A stretch of DNA of 64,000 nucleotides from Pseudorasbora parva (taxonomy: Eukaryota > Chordata > Actinopteri > Cypriniformes > Gobionidae). Positions within the stretch are counted from its first letter, which is position 1; each line of letters begins with the position of its first letter. The stretch spans positions 7,827,428 to 7,891,427 of the forward strand of contig NC_090173.1 of the NCBI RefSeq assembly GCF_024679245.1, read 5' to 3'. Positions 16,337 through 30,100 of this stretch are shown here, one piece after another. The notes beneath the pieces were generated by a model. That model was not told the DNA's origin. It was given only the letters and a program-made list of their open reading frames with translations, and made no database searches. A program made the translations under genes and the position numbers.

Positions 16337-16521
16337 GCCATTCCTCCTACGTGTCTGTCAGAGCGGCTACTTCAGACTTTCGAAGCTAGTGCGGCTTTGT
16401 TTGGGCAGGCTTTATAGCTTCCTGGTTCGTGACGTCACCCGCCTCTGACGTCTCCGTACCTTATTGGACTGATTTCACATGTGCTTCATGACATCACTCA
16501 AGCGTTCCCCATAGCGTCATT

Positions 16522-16577
16522 CGATGCAATGCTCGTTCCCTCCTCAGGGAACCGAGGTTACAGTCGTAACCTAGGTG
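16522..16577. repeat. Right terminus of DIRS copy A
   Basis: It contains CTCGTTCCCTCCTCAGGGAA and ends with CGTAACCTAGGTG before a T run. It pairs with 16279-16336 in inverse orientation. Confidence 0.7.
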
Positions 16578-16936
16578 TTTTTCTAGCAAAAAAATATGAA
16601 GGCTGGAATGTAAACTTTTTTTTTTTTTTTCTCGGTGATGGCGGTGACGATCTCAGACATCACGAGGTAGGCATCACGTGACTGCGGTATTGCTGTAAAA
16701 CGGTAACCGTCCCAGTCCTAATCTGCACCCACATAATCCATCAGCTTACTTCTCTGGCACACCACTGGTGTTATTGAGTCCAACTATCAAAATCTGTGTG
16801 GCAAAAGCTGCGTGACCCACGCAGATGCAGTTACATGTAGCTAAGCGCATCAGTATTTAAATGTAACTATGCAGTAGGCTCAACTTTTATGTCAGACAGC
16901 ACACTGAGTTTTAAACAAATGTGTGTGTAAAAAAAT
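16578..16936. other. Spacer between DIRS copy A and the satellite, nothing recognised
   Basis: A T-rich stretch and a segment ending GTAACCGTCCCAGTCCT (possible hAT-like end) are present. There is no gene. Confidence 0.35.
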
Positions 16937-18149
16937 CAAAATACGACAGTGTATACTATTATAAAAAAAAGTGGATTTTATTCAAATATCAAAAAGTCAA
17001 AATGGACAAAAACAATCAAATTACGACAGTGTATACTATTACAAAAAAGTGAATTTATTAAATTATCAAAAAGTCAAAATGGACAAAAAACATCAAAATA
17101 CGACAGTGTATACTATTACAAAAAAGTGAATTTATTCAATTATCACAAAAAGTCAAAATGGACAAAAAACATCAAAATACGACAGTGTATACTATTACAA
17201 AAAAGTGAATTTATTCAATTATCACAAAAAGTCAAAATGGACAAAAAACATCAAAATACGACAGTGTATACTATTACAAAAAAGTGAATTTATTCAATTA
17301 TCAAAAAGTCAAAATGGACAAAAAACATCAAATTACGACAGTGTATACTATTACAAAAAAGTGAATTTATTCAATTATCAAAAAGTCAAAATGGACAAAA
17401 AACATAAAATTAAGACAGTGTATACTATTACAAAAAAGTGAATTTATTCAATTATCAAAAAGTCAAAATGGACAAAAAACATAAAATTATGACAGTGTAT
17501 ACTATTACAAAAAAAGTGAATTTATTCAATTATCAAAAAGTCAAAATGGACAAAAAACATACAATTATGACAGTGTATACTATTACAAAAAAAGTGAATT
17601 TATTCAATTATCAAAAAGTCAAAATGGACAAAAAACATCAAATTATGACAGTGTATACTAATACAAAAAAAGTGAATTTATTAAAATATCAAAAAGTCAA
17701 AATGTACAAAAAACATCAAATTACGACAGTGTATACTATTACAAAAAAGTGAATTTATTCAATTATCAAAAAGTCAAAATGGACAAAAAAACATCAAATT
17801 ACGACAGTGTATACTATTACAAAAAAGTGAATTTATTAAATTATCAAAAAGTCAAAATGGACAAAAAACGTCAAATTACGACAGTGTATACTATTACAAA
17901 AAAGTGAATTTATTAAATTATCAAAAAGTCAAAATGGACAAAAAACGTCAAATTACGACAGTGTATACTATTACAAAAAAGTGAATTTATTAAATTATCA
18001 AAAAGTCAAAATGGACAAAAAAAACATCAAATTACGACAGTGTATACTATTACAAAAAAGTGAATTTATTCAATTATCAAAAAGTCAAAATGGACAAAAA
18101 CATCAAATTACGACAGTGTATACTATTACAAAAAAGTGAATTTATTCAA
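16937..18149 (+). repeat. 77-bp AT-rich satellite, + orientation arm (about 16 monomers)
   Basis: Monomers of 76-79 bp contain TACGACAGTGTATACTATTA, GTGAATTTATTCAATTATC and AAAGTCAAAATGGACAAAAA. The outermost monomers at 16937-17090 carry more substitutions (for example TTATAAAAAAAAGTGG) than the inner ones, as expected at the edge of an array. The orientation is opposite to the main array from 19073. Confidence 0.97.
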
Positions 18150-18500
18150 AATGTGTCAGTTTTGCGAATTTAAAAGAAAAATAATGATTTACATCCTCAT
18201 AAAAGTTAATTTGTTTGAACCAACTCAAACCAATTCATTATTTTGAGCGTTAGGGTTTACAGCGTAGGCTTTCACCACAAATTATACACCAAGTTAAAAT
18301 ATTGTGGCCGGACGGCTTTAACTTTAGGCTACGAGGTTATTATTAACTGATATTTTTTGCTTCTTTTAAAGGTTTATGTCATAGTTAAAAATAAATTTCC
18401 CAATGAAGAAAATTAATGGAGTATTGGAACTCGAATGTTGAACTCGATTCGCGTTACTAAATGAACCCAAAGCCAGAACCCAGACTCTGCCATTCAGCGT
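18150..18500. other. Non-satellite spacer, nothing recognised
   Basis: Unique-looking AT-rich sequence between the satellite arm and the LINE fragment. No open frame or repeat structure was seen. Confidence 0.4.
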
Positions 18501-19072
18501 ATAAGCCCTGAGCTAGAAAGTTTATCTGCTTTTAGAATGAGAAGGGTCCAGAACCTAGGTATTATTTTTGACCAGCATTTAAAATTTGACAGACATATCT
18601 CCTCTGTCATTGGATCTAGTTTTTATCAGCTTCGTCTTCTGTCTAAAATTAAAAACTTTCTCTGCCAGAAAACTCTAGAAATGGCTGTTCATGCGCTTGT
18701 TACGTCGCGGCTAGATTACTGCAATTCTTTATATTGCGGTATAGCTAAATCTCAGATTGCACGACTTCAGCTTGTCCAAAATGTTGCTGCCAGATTTCTT
18801 TTAAAGCGTCGTAAATATGAACATGTCACTCCTATTCTTAGATCCCTTCATTGGTTGCCGGTTTGTCAGAGAATAGATTTTAAAATTCTCCTCTTCGTCT
18901 ATAAATCCCTTCATAACAAAGCGCCTGTCTATCTATCAGAACTCCTTCACTCCTATACTCCTTCCAGAAGACTCCGATCTTGTGATCAGGCTTTGTTGGT
19001 CGTTCCACGCGCCAGACTAAAGTGTTGAGATTAGCGCGCATTTGCGGTAGCAAGGCCACGACTCTGGAAGAC
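18501..19072 (+). pseudogene. Non-LTR retrotransposon (LINE) reverse transcriptase C-terminal remnant
   Basis: An open frame from 18537 to 19028 reads VQNLGIIFDQHLKFDRHISS, HALVTSRLDYCNSLYCGI, LQLVQNVAARFLL, HWLPVCQRIDFKILLFVYKS and PVYLSELL. This block order is typical of the C-terminal part of fish L2/Rex1/CR1-type LINE ORF2. After the stop the frame resumes with RAFAVARPRLW before the satellite cuts it off at about 19072. Only the last part of the protein is present; the endonuclease and catalytic reverse transcriptase motifs are missing. It is the only non-satellite island between the two satellite arms. Confidence 0.85.
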
Positions 19073-22000
19073 CACTTTTTTGTAATAGTATACACTGTCG
19101 TAATTTGATGTTTTTTGTCCATTTTGACTTTTTGATAATTGAATAAATTCACTTTTTTGTAACAGTATACACTGTCGTAATTTGATGTTTTTTGTCCATT
19201 TTGACTTTTTGATAATTTTATAAATGCACTTTTTTGTAATAGTATACACTGTCGTAATTTGATGTTTTTTGTCCATTTTGACTTTTTGATAATTGAATAA
19301 ATGCACTTTTTTGTAATAGTATACAATGTCGTAATTTGATGTTTTTTGTCCATTTTGACTTTTTGATAATTGAATAAATGCACATTTTTGTAATAGTATA
19401 CACTGTCGTAATTTGATGTTTTTTGTCCATTTTGACTTTTTGATAATTGAATAAATGCACATTTTTGTAATAGTATACACTGTCGTAATTTGATGTTTTT
19501 TGTCCATTTTGACTTTTTGATAATTGAATAAATTCACTTTTTTGTAATAGTATACACTGTCGTAATTTGATGTTTTTTTGACTTTTTGATAATTGAATAA
19601 ATTCACTTTTTTGTAATAGTATACACTGTCGTAATTTGACGTTTTTTGTCCATTTTGACTTTTTGATAATTGAATAAATGCACTTTTTTGTAATAGTGTA
19701 CACTGTCGTAATTTGATGTTTTTTTGTCCATTATGACTTTTTGATAATTGAATAAATTCACTTTTTTGTAATAGTATACACTGTCGTAATTGGATGTTTT
19801 TTTGTCCATTTTGATTTTTGATAATTGAATAAATTCACTTTTTTGTAACAGTATACACTGTCGTAATTTGATGTTTTTTTGTCCATTTTGACTTTTTGAT
19901 AATTGAATAAATTCACTTTTTTGTAATAGTATACACTGTCGTAATTTGATGTTTTTTTGTCCATTTTGACTTTTTGATAATTGAATAAATTCACTTTTTT
20001 GTAATAGTATACACTGTCGTAATTTGATGTTTTTTGTCCATTTTGACTTTTTGATAATTGAATAAATTCACTTTTTTGTAACAGTATACACTGTCGTAAT
20101 TTGATGTTTTTTTGTCCTTTTTGACTTTTGATAATTGAATAAATGCACTTTTTTGTAACAGTATACACTGTCGTAATTTGATGTTTTTTTGTCCATTTTG
20201 ACTTTTTGATAATTGAATAAATTCACTTTTTTGTAATAGTATACACTGTCGTAATTTGATGTTTTTTGTCCATTTTGACTTTTTGATAATTTTATAAATG
20301 CAATTTTTTTGTAATAGTATACACTGTCGTAATTTGATGTTTTTTGTCCATTTTGACTTTTTGATAATTGAATAAATGCACTTTTTTGTAATAGTATACA
20401 ATGTCGTAATTTGATGTTTTTTGTCCATTTTGACTTTTTGATAATTGAATAAATGCACTTTTTTGTAATAGTATACACTGTCGTAATTTGATGTTTTTTG
20501 TCCATTTTGACTTTTTGATAATTGAATAAATTCACTTTTTTGTAATAGTATACACTGTCGTAATTTGATGTTTTTTTGACTTTTTGATAATTGAATAAAT
20601 TCACTTTTTTGTAATAGTATTCACTGTCGTAATTTGATGTTTTTTGTCCATTTTGACTTTTTGATAATTGAATAAATTCACTTTTTTGTAATAGTATACA
20701 CTGTCGTAATTTGACGTTTTTTGTCCATTTTGACTTTTTGATAATTGAATAAATGCACTTTTTTGTAATAGTATACACTGTCGTAATTTGATGTTTTTTT
20801 GTCCATTATGACTTTTTGATAATTGAATAAATTCACTTTTTTGTAATAGTATACACTGTCGTAATTGGATGTTTTTTTGTCCATTTTGATTTTTGATAAT
20901 TGAATAAATGCACATTTTTGTAATAGTATACACTGTCGTAATTTGATGTTTTTTTGTCCTTTTTGATAATTGAATGAATGCACTTTTTTGTAATAGTATA
21001 CACTGTCGTAATTTGATGTTTTTTGTCCATTTTGACTTTTTGATAATTGAATAAATTCACTTTTTTGTAATTGTATACAATGTTGTAATTTGATGTTTTT
21101 TGTCCATTTTGACTTTTTGATAATTGAATAAATGCACATTTTTGTAATAGTATACACTGTCGTAATTTGCTGTTTTTTTGTCCATTTTGACTTTTTGATA
21201 ATTGAATAAATTCACTTTTTTGTAATAGTATACACTGTCGTAATTTGATGTTTTTGTCCATTTTGACTTTTTGATAATTGAATAAATTCACTTTTTTGTA
21301 ATAGTATACACTGTCGTAATTTGATGTTTTTTTGTCCATTTTGACTTTTTGATAATTGAATAAATTCACTTTTTTGTAATAGTATACACTGTCGTAATTT
21401 GATGTTTTTTGTCCATTTTGACTTTTTGATAATTGAATAAATTCACTTTTTTGTAATAGTATACACTGTCGTAATTTGATGTTTTTTTGTCCATTTTGAC
21501 TTTTTGATAATTGAATAAATTCACTTTTTTGTAATAGTATACACTGTCGTAATTTGATGTTTTTTGTCCATTTGGACGTTTTGATAATTGAATAAATTCA
21601 CTTTTTTGTAATAGTATACACTGTCGTAATTTGATGTTTTTTTGTCCATTTGGACGTTTTGATAATTAAATAAATTCACTTTTTTGTAATAGTATACACT
21701 GTCGTAATTTGATGTTTTTTTGTCCATTTTGACTTTTTGATAATTGAATAAATTCACTTTTTTGTAATAGTATACACTGTCGTAATTTGATGTTTTTTGT
21801 CCATTTGGACTTTTTGATAATTGAATAAATTCACTTTTTTGTAATAGTATACACTGTCGTAATTTGATGTTTTTTGTCCATTTTGACTTTTTGATAATTG
21901 AATAAATTCACTTTTTTGTAATAGTATACAGTCGTAATTTGATGTTTTTTTGTCCATTTTGACTTTTTGATAATTGAATAAATTCACTTTTTTGTAATAG

Positions 22001-22519
22001 TATACACTGTCGTAATTTGACGTTTTTTGTCCATTTTGACTTTTTGATAATTGAATAAATTCACTTTTTTGTAATAGTATACACTGTCGTAATTTGACGT
22101 TTTTTGTCCATTTTGACTTTTTGATAATTGAATAAATTCACTTTTTTGTAATAGTATACACTGTCGTAATTTGACTTTTTTTGTCCATTTTGACTTTTTG
22201 ATAATTGAATAAATGCACTTTTTTGTAATAGTATACACTGTCGTAATTTGATGTTTTTTTGTCCATTATGACTTTTTGATAATTGAATAAATTCACTTTT
22301 TTGTAATAGTATACACTGTCGTAATTTGATGTTTTTTGTCCATTTTGACTTTTTGATAATTGAATAAATTCACTTTTTTGTAACAGTATACACTGTCGTA
22401 ATTTGATGTTTTTGTCCATTTTGACTTTTTGATAATTGAATAAATGCACTTTTTTGTAACAGTATACACTGTCGTAATTTGATGTTTTTTTTTTGTCCAT
22501 TTTGACTTTTTGATAATTG

Positions 22520-25500
22520 AATAAATTCACTTTTTTGTAATAGTATACACTGTCGTAATTTGATGTTTTTTGTCCTTTTTGATAATTGAATAAATGCACA
22601 TTTTTGTAATAGTATACACTGTCGTAATTTGATGTTTTTTTGTCCTTTTTGACTTTTTGATAATTGAATAAATGCACTTTTTTGTAATAGTATACACTGT
22701 CGTAATTTGATGTTTTTTGTCCATTTTGACTTTTTGATAATTGAATAAATTCACTTTTTTGTAATTGTATACAATGTCGTAATTTGATGTTTTTTGTCCA
22801 TTTTGACTTTTTGATAATTGAATAAATGCACATTTTTGTAATAGTATACACTGTCGTAATTTGATGTTTTTTGTCCATTTTGACTTTTTGATAATTGAAT
22901 AAATTCACTTTTTTGTAATAGTATACACTGTCGTAATTTGATGTTTTTTTGACTTTTTGATAATTGAATAAATGCACTTTTTTGTAATAGTATACACTGT
23001 CGTAATTTGACGTTTTTTGTCCATTTTGACTTTTTGATAATTGAATAAATGCACTTTTTTGTAATAGTATACACTGTCGTAATTTGACGTTTTTTGTCCA
23101 TTTTGACTTTTTGATAATTGAATAAATTCACTTTTTTGTAATAGTATACACTGTCGTAATTTGATGTTTTTTGTCCATTTTGACTTTTTATAATTGAATA
23201 AATTCACTTTTTTGTAATAGTATACACTGTCGTAATTTGATGTTTTTTGTCCATTTTGACTTTTTGATAATTGAATAAATTCACTTTTTTGTAATAGTAT
23301 ACACTGTCGTAATTTGATGTTTTTTGTCCATTTTGACTTTTTGATAATTGAATAAATTCACTTTTTTGTAATAGTATACACTGTCGTAATTTGATGTTTT
23401 TTGTCCATTTTGACTTTTTGATAATTGAATAAATTCACTTTTTTGTAATAGTATACACTGTCGTAATTTGATGTTTTTTGTCCATTTTGACTTTTTATAA
23501 TTGAATAAATTCACTTTTTTGTAATAGTATACACTGTCGTAATTTGATGTTTTTTGTCCATTTTGACTTTTTGATAATTGAATAAATGCACTTTTTTGTA
23601 ATAGTATACACTGTCGTAATTTGATGTTTTTTGTCCATTTTGACTTTTTGATAATTGAATAAATGCACTTTTTTGTAACAGTATACACTGTCGTAATTTG
23701 ATGTTTTTTGTCCATTTTGACTTTTTGATAATTGAATAAATTCACTTTTTTGTAACAGTATACACTGTCGTAATTTGATGTTTTTTTTTCCATTTGGACT
23801 TTTTGATAATTGAATAAATTCACTTTTTTGTAATAGTATACACTGTCATAATTTGATGTTTTTTTGTCCATTTTGACTTTTTGATAATTGAATAAATGCA
23901 CTTTTTTGTAATAGTATACACTGTCGTAATTTGATGTTTTTTGTCCATTTTGACTTTTTGATAATTGAATAAATTCACTTTTTTGTAATAGTATACACTG
24001 TCGTAATTTGATGTTTTTTGTCCATTTTGACTTTTTGATAATTTAATAAATTCACTTTTTTGTAATAGTACACTGTCGTAATTTGATGTTTTTTGTCCAT
24101 TTTGACTTTTTGATAATTGAATAAATGCACTTTTTTGTAATAGTATACACTGTCGTAATTTGACGTTTTTTGTCCATTTTGACTTTTTGATAATTGAATA
24201 AATGCACTTTTTTGTAATAGTATACACTGTCGTAATTTGACGTTTTTTGTCCATTTTGACTTTTTGATAATTGAATAAATTCACTTTTTTGTAATAGTAT
24301 ACACTGTCGTAATTTGACGTTTTTTGTCCATTTTGACTTTTTGATAATTGAATAAATTCACTTTTTTGTAACAGTATACACTGTCGTAATTTGACGTTTT
24401 TTGTCCATTTTGACTTTTTGATAATTGAATAAATGCACTTTTTTGTAATAGTATACACTGTCGTAATTTGACGTTTTTTTGTCCATTTTGACTTTTTGAT
24501 AATTGAATAAATGCACTTTTTTGTAATAGTATACACTGTCGTAATTTGATGTTTTTTGTCCATTTGGACGTTTTGATAATTGAATAAATTCACTTTTTTG
24601 TAATAGTATACACTGTCGTAATTTGATGTTTTTTGTCCATTTTGACTTTTTGATAATTGAATAAATTCACTTTTTTGTAATAGTATACACTGTCGTAATT
24701 TGATGTTTTTTGTCCATTTGGACGTTTTGATAATTGAATAAATGCACTTTTTTGTAACAGTATACACTGTCGTAATTTGATGTTTTTTTTGTCCATTTTG
24801 ACTTTTTGATAATTGAATAAATTCACTTTTTTGTAATAGTATACACTGTCGTAATTTGATGTTTTTTGTCCTTTTTGATAATTGAATAAATGCACATTTT
24901 TGTAATAGTATACACTGTCGTAATTTGATGTTTTTTTGTCCTTTTTGACTTTTTGATAATTGAATAAATGCACTTTTTTGTAATAGTATACACTGTCGTA
25001 ATTTGATGTTTTTTGTCCATTTTGACTTTTTGATAATTGAATAAATTCACTTTTTTGTAATTGTATACAATGTCGTAATTTGATGTTTTTTGTCCATTTT
25101 GACTTTTTGATAATTGAATAAATGCACATTTTTGTAATAGTATACACTGTCGTAATTTGATGTTTTTTGTCCATTTTGACTTTTTGATAATTGAATAAAT
25201 TCACTTTTTTGTAATAGTATACACTGTCGTAATTTGATGTTTTTTTGACTTTTTGATAATTGAATAAATGCACTTTTTTGTAATAGTATACACTGTCGTA
25301 ATTTGACGTTTTTTGTCCATTTTGACTTTTTGATAATTGAATAAATGCACTTTTTTGTAATAGTATACACTGTCGTAATTTGACGTTTTTTGTCCATTTT
25401 GACTTTTTGATAATTGAATAAATTCACTTTTTTGTAATAGTATACACTGTCGTAATTTGATGTTTTTTGTCCATTTTGACTTTTTGATAATTGAATAAAT

Positions 25501-26305
25501 TCACTTTTTTGTAATAGTATACACTGTCGTAATTTGATGTTTTTTGTCCATTTTGACTTTTTGATAATTGAATAAATTCACTTTTTTGTAATAGTATACA
25601 CTGTCGTAATTTGATGTTTTTTGTCCATTTTGACTTTTTGATAATTGAATAAATTCACTTTTTTGTAATAGTATACACTGTCGTAATTTGATGTTTTTTG
25701 TCCATTTTGACTTTTTATAATTGAATAAATTCACTTTTTTGTAATAGTATACACTGTCGTAATTTGATGTTTTTTGTCCATTTTGACTTTTTGATAATTG
25801 AATAAATGCACTTTTTTGTAATAGTATACACTGTCGTAATTTGATGTTTTTTGTCCATTTTGACTTTTTGATAATTGAATAAATGCACTTTTTTGTAACA
25901 GTATACACTGTCGTAATTTGATGTTTTTTGTCCATTTTGACTTTTTGATAATTGAATAAATTCACTTTTTTGTAACAGTATACACTGTCGTAATTTGATG
26001 TTTTTTTTTCCATTTGGACTTTTTGATAATTGAATAAATTCACTTTTTTGTAATAGTATACACTGTCATAATTTGATGTTTTTTTGTCCATTTTGACTTT
26101 TTGATAATTGAATAAATGCACTTTTTTGTAATAGTATACACTGTCGTAATTTGATGTTTTTTGTCCATTTTGACTTTTTGATAATTGAATAAATTCACTT
26201 TTTTGTAATAGTATACACTGTCGTAATTTGATGTTTTTTGTCCATTTTGACTTTTTGATAATTTAATAAATTCACTTTTTTGTAATAGTACACTGTCGTA
26301 ATTTG
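22520..26305. repeat. 2.2-2.3 kb tandem duplication of satellite monomers
   Basis: Monomer variants at about 22520-24085 recur at about 24816-26305. The offset is 2296 bp in the first part and 2220 bp in the second, so the second copy lacks one monomer. Rare variants are shared, such as the TTTTTTTTTCCATTTGGAC monomer at 23780 and 26000 and the TAGTACACTG monomer at 24065 and 26285. Confidence 0.85.
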
Positions 26306-27189
26306 ACGTTTTTTGTCCATTTTGACTTTTTGATAATTGAATAAATTCACTTTTTTGTAATAGTATACACTGTCGTAATTTGATGTTTTTTTGCCCATTT
26401 TGACTTTTTGATAATTGAATAAATTCACTTTTTTGTAATAGTATACACTGTCGTAATTTGATGTTTTTTGTCCATTTTGACTTTTTGATAATTGAATAAA
26501 TTCACTTTTTTGTAATAGTATACACTGTCGTAATTTGATGTTTTTTGTCCATTTTGACTTTTTGATAATTGAATAAATTCACTTTTTTGTAATAGTATAC
26601 ACTGTCGTAATTTGATGTTTTTTGTCCATTTTGACTTTTTGATAATTGAATAAATTCACTTTTTTGTAATAGTATACACTGTCGTAATTTGATGTTTTTT
26701 TGTCCATTTTGACTTTTTGATAATTGAATAAATTCACTTTTTTGTAATAGTATACACTGTCGTAATTTGACGTTTTTTGTCCATTTTGACTTTTTGATAA
26801 TTGAATAAATTCACTTTTTTGTAATAGTATACACTGTCGTAATTTGACGTTTTTTGTCCATTTTGACTTTTTGATAATTGAATAAATTCACTTTTTTGTA
26901 ATAGTATACACTGTCGTAATTTGACGTTTTTTGTCCATTTTGACTTTTTGATAATTGAATAAATGCACTTTTTTGTAATAGTATACACTGTCGTAATTTG
27001 ATGTTTTTTTGTCCATTATGACTTTTTGATAATTGAATAAATTCACTTTTTTGTAATAGTATACACTGTCGTAATTTGATGTTTTTTGTCCATTTTGACT
27101 TTTTGATAATTGAATAAATTCACTTTTTTGTAACAGTATACACTGTCGTAATTTGATGTTTTTGTCCTGAATAAATTCAGGACATGAAT

Positions 27190-30100
27190 AAATTCACTTT
27201 TTTGTAATAGTATACACTGTCGTAATTTGACGTTTTTTGTCCATTTTGACTTTTTGATAATTGAATAAATTCACTTTTTTGTAATAGTATACACTGTCGT
27301 AATTTGACGTTTTTTGTCCATTTTGACTTTTTGATAATTGAATAAATGCACTTTTTTGTAATAGTATACACTGTCGTAATTTGATGTTTTTTTGTCCATT
27401 ATGACTTTTTGATAATTGAATAAATTCACTTTTTTGTAATAGTATACACTGTCGTAATTTGATGTTTTTTGTCCATTTTGACTTTTTGATAATTGAATAA
27501 ATTCACTTTTTTGTAACAGTATACACTGTCGTAATTTGATGTTTTTGTCCATTTTGACTTTTTGATAATTGAATAAATGCACTTTTTTGTAACAGTATAC
27601 ACTGTCGTAATTTGATGTTTTTTTTGTCCATTTTGACTTTTTGATAATTGAATAAATTCACTTTTTTGTAATAGTATACACTGTCGTAATTTGACGTTTT
27701 TTGTCCATTTTGACTTTTTGATAATTGAAAAAATTCACTTTTTTGTAATAGTATACACTGTCGTAATTTGACGTTTTTTGTCCATTTTGACTTTTTGATA
27801 ATTGAATAAATTCACTTTTTTGTAATAGTATACACTGTCGTAATTTGACGTTTTTTGTCCATTTTGACTTTTTGATAATTGAATAAATGCACTTTTTTGT
27901 AATAGTATACACTGTCGTAATTTGATGTTTTTTTGTCCATTATGACTTTTTGATAATTGAATAAATTCACTTTTTTGTAATAGTATACACTGTCGTAATT
28001 TGATGTTTTTTGTCCATTTTGACTTTTTGATAATTGAATAAATTCACTTTTTTGTAACAGTATACACTGTCGTAATTTGATGTTTTTGTCCATTTTGACT
28101 TTTTGATAATTGAATAAATGCACTTTTTTGTAACAGTATACACTGTCGTAATTTGATGTTTTTTTTGTCCATTTTGACTTTTTGATAATTGAATAAATTC
28201 ACTTTTTTGTAATAGTATACACTGTCGTAATTTGATGTTTTTTTGTCCTTTTTGATAATTGAATAAATGCACATTTTTGTAATAGTATACACTGTCGTAA
28301 TTTGATGTTTTTTTGTCCTTTTGACTTTTTGATAATTGAATAAATGCACTTTTTTGTAATAGTATACACTGTCGTAATTTGATGTTTTTTGTCCATTTTG
28401 ACTTTTTGAAAATTGAATAAATTCACTTTTTTGTAATTGTATACAATGTCGTAATTTGATGTTTTTTGTCCATTTTGACTTTTTGATAATTGAATAAATG
28501 CACATTTTTGTAATAGTATACACTGTCGTAATTTGATGTTTTTTGTCCATTTTGACTTTTTGATAATTGAATAAATGCACTTTTTTGTAATAGTATACAC
28601 TGTCGTAATTTGATGTTTTTTGTCCATTTTGACTTTTTGATAATTGAATAAATTCACTTTTTTGTAACAGTATACACTGTCGTAATTTGATGTTTTTTGT
28701 CCATTTTGACTTTTTGATAATTGAATAAATTCACTTTTTTGTAATAGTATACACTGTCGTAATTTGATGTTTTTTGTCCATTTGGACTTTTTGATAATTG
28801 AATAAATTCACTTTTTTGTAATAATATACACTGTCATAATTTGATGTTTTTTTGTCCATTTTGACTTTTTGATAATTGAATAAATGCACTTTTTTGTAAT
28901 AGCATACACTGTCATAATTTGATGTTTTTTGTCCATTTTGACTTTTTGATAATTGAATAAATTCACTTTTTTGTAATAGTATACACTGTCGTAATTTGAT
29001 GTTTTTTGTCCATTTTGACTTTTTGATAATTTAATAAATTCACTTTTTTGTAATAGTACACTGTCGTAATTTGATGTTTTTTGTCCATTTTGACTTTTTG
29101 ATAATTGAATAAATTCACTTTTTTGTAATAGCATACACTGTCATAATTTGATGTTTTTTGTCCATTTTGACTTTTTGATAATTGAATAAATTCACTTTTT
29201 TGTAATAGTATACACTGTCGTAATTTGATGTTTTTTGTCCATTTTGACTTTTTGATAATTTAATAAATTCACTTTTTTGTAATAGTACACTGTCGTAATT
29301 TGATGTTTTTTGTCCATTTTGACTTTTTGATAATTGAATAAATTCACTTTTTTGTAATAGTATACACTGTCGTAATTTGACGTTTTTTGTCCATTTTGAC
29401 TTTTTGATAATTGAATAAATTCACTTTTTTGTAATAGTATACACTGTCGTAATATGATGTTTTTTGTCCATTTTGACTTTTTGATAATTGAATAAATTCA
29501 CTTTTTTGTAATAGTATACACTGTCGTAATTTAATGTTTTTTGTCCATTTTGACTTTTTATAATTGAATAAATTCACTTTTTTGTAATAGTATACACTGT
29601 CGTAATTTGACGTTTTTTGTCCATTTTGACTTTTTGTGATAATTGAATAAATCCACTTTTTTGTAACAGTATACACTGTCGTAATTTGATGTTTTTTGTC
29701 CATTTTGACTTTTTGATAATTGAATAAATTCACTTTTTTGTAATAGTATACACTGTCGTAATTTGATGTTTTTTGTCCATTTTGACTTTTTGATAATTGA
29801 ATAAATTCACTTTTTTGTAATAGTATACACTGTCGTAATTTGATGTTTTTTGTCCATTTTGACTTTTTGATAATTGAATAAATTCACTTTTTGTAATAGT
29901 ATACACTGTCGTAATTTGACGTTTTTTGTCCATTTTGACTTTTTGATAATTGAATAAATTCACTTTTTTTGTAATAGTATACACTGTCGTAATTTGATGT
30001 TTTTTGTCCATTTTGACTTTTTGATAATTGAATAAATTCACTTTTTTGTAATAGTATACACTGTCGTAATTTGATGTTTTTTGTCCATTTTGACTTTTTG

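Larger units (their letters stand above)
14472..16577 (+). mobile_element. DIRS-type retrotransposon copy A, 5'-truncated and decayed
   Basis: The element lacks gag and the reverse transcriptase core, and begins within the pol region just after RNase H. It then carries the post-RNase H domain, a tyrosine recombinase, an internal complementary region (about 16246-16336) and the right terminus (about 16522-16577). The terminus is the reverse complement of the distal half of that region. The coding sequence is broken by a SINE, small duplications and stops. It belongs to a different family from copy B at 57194, but both share a GTTCCCTCCTCAGGGAAC-like palindrome near the right end. Confidence 0.85.
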
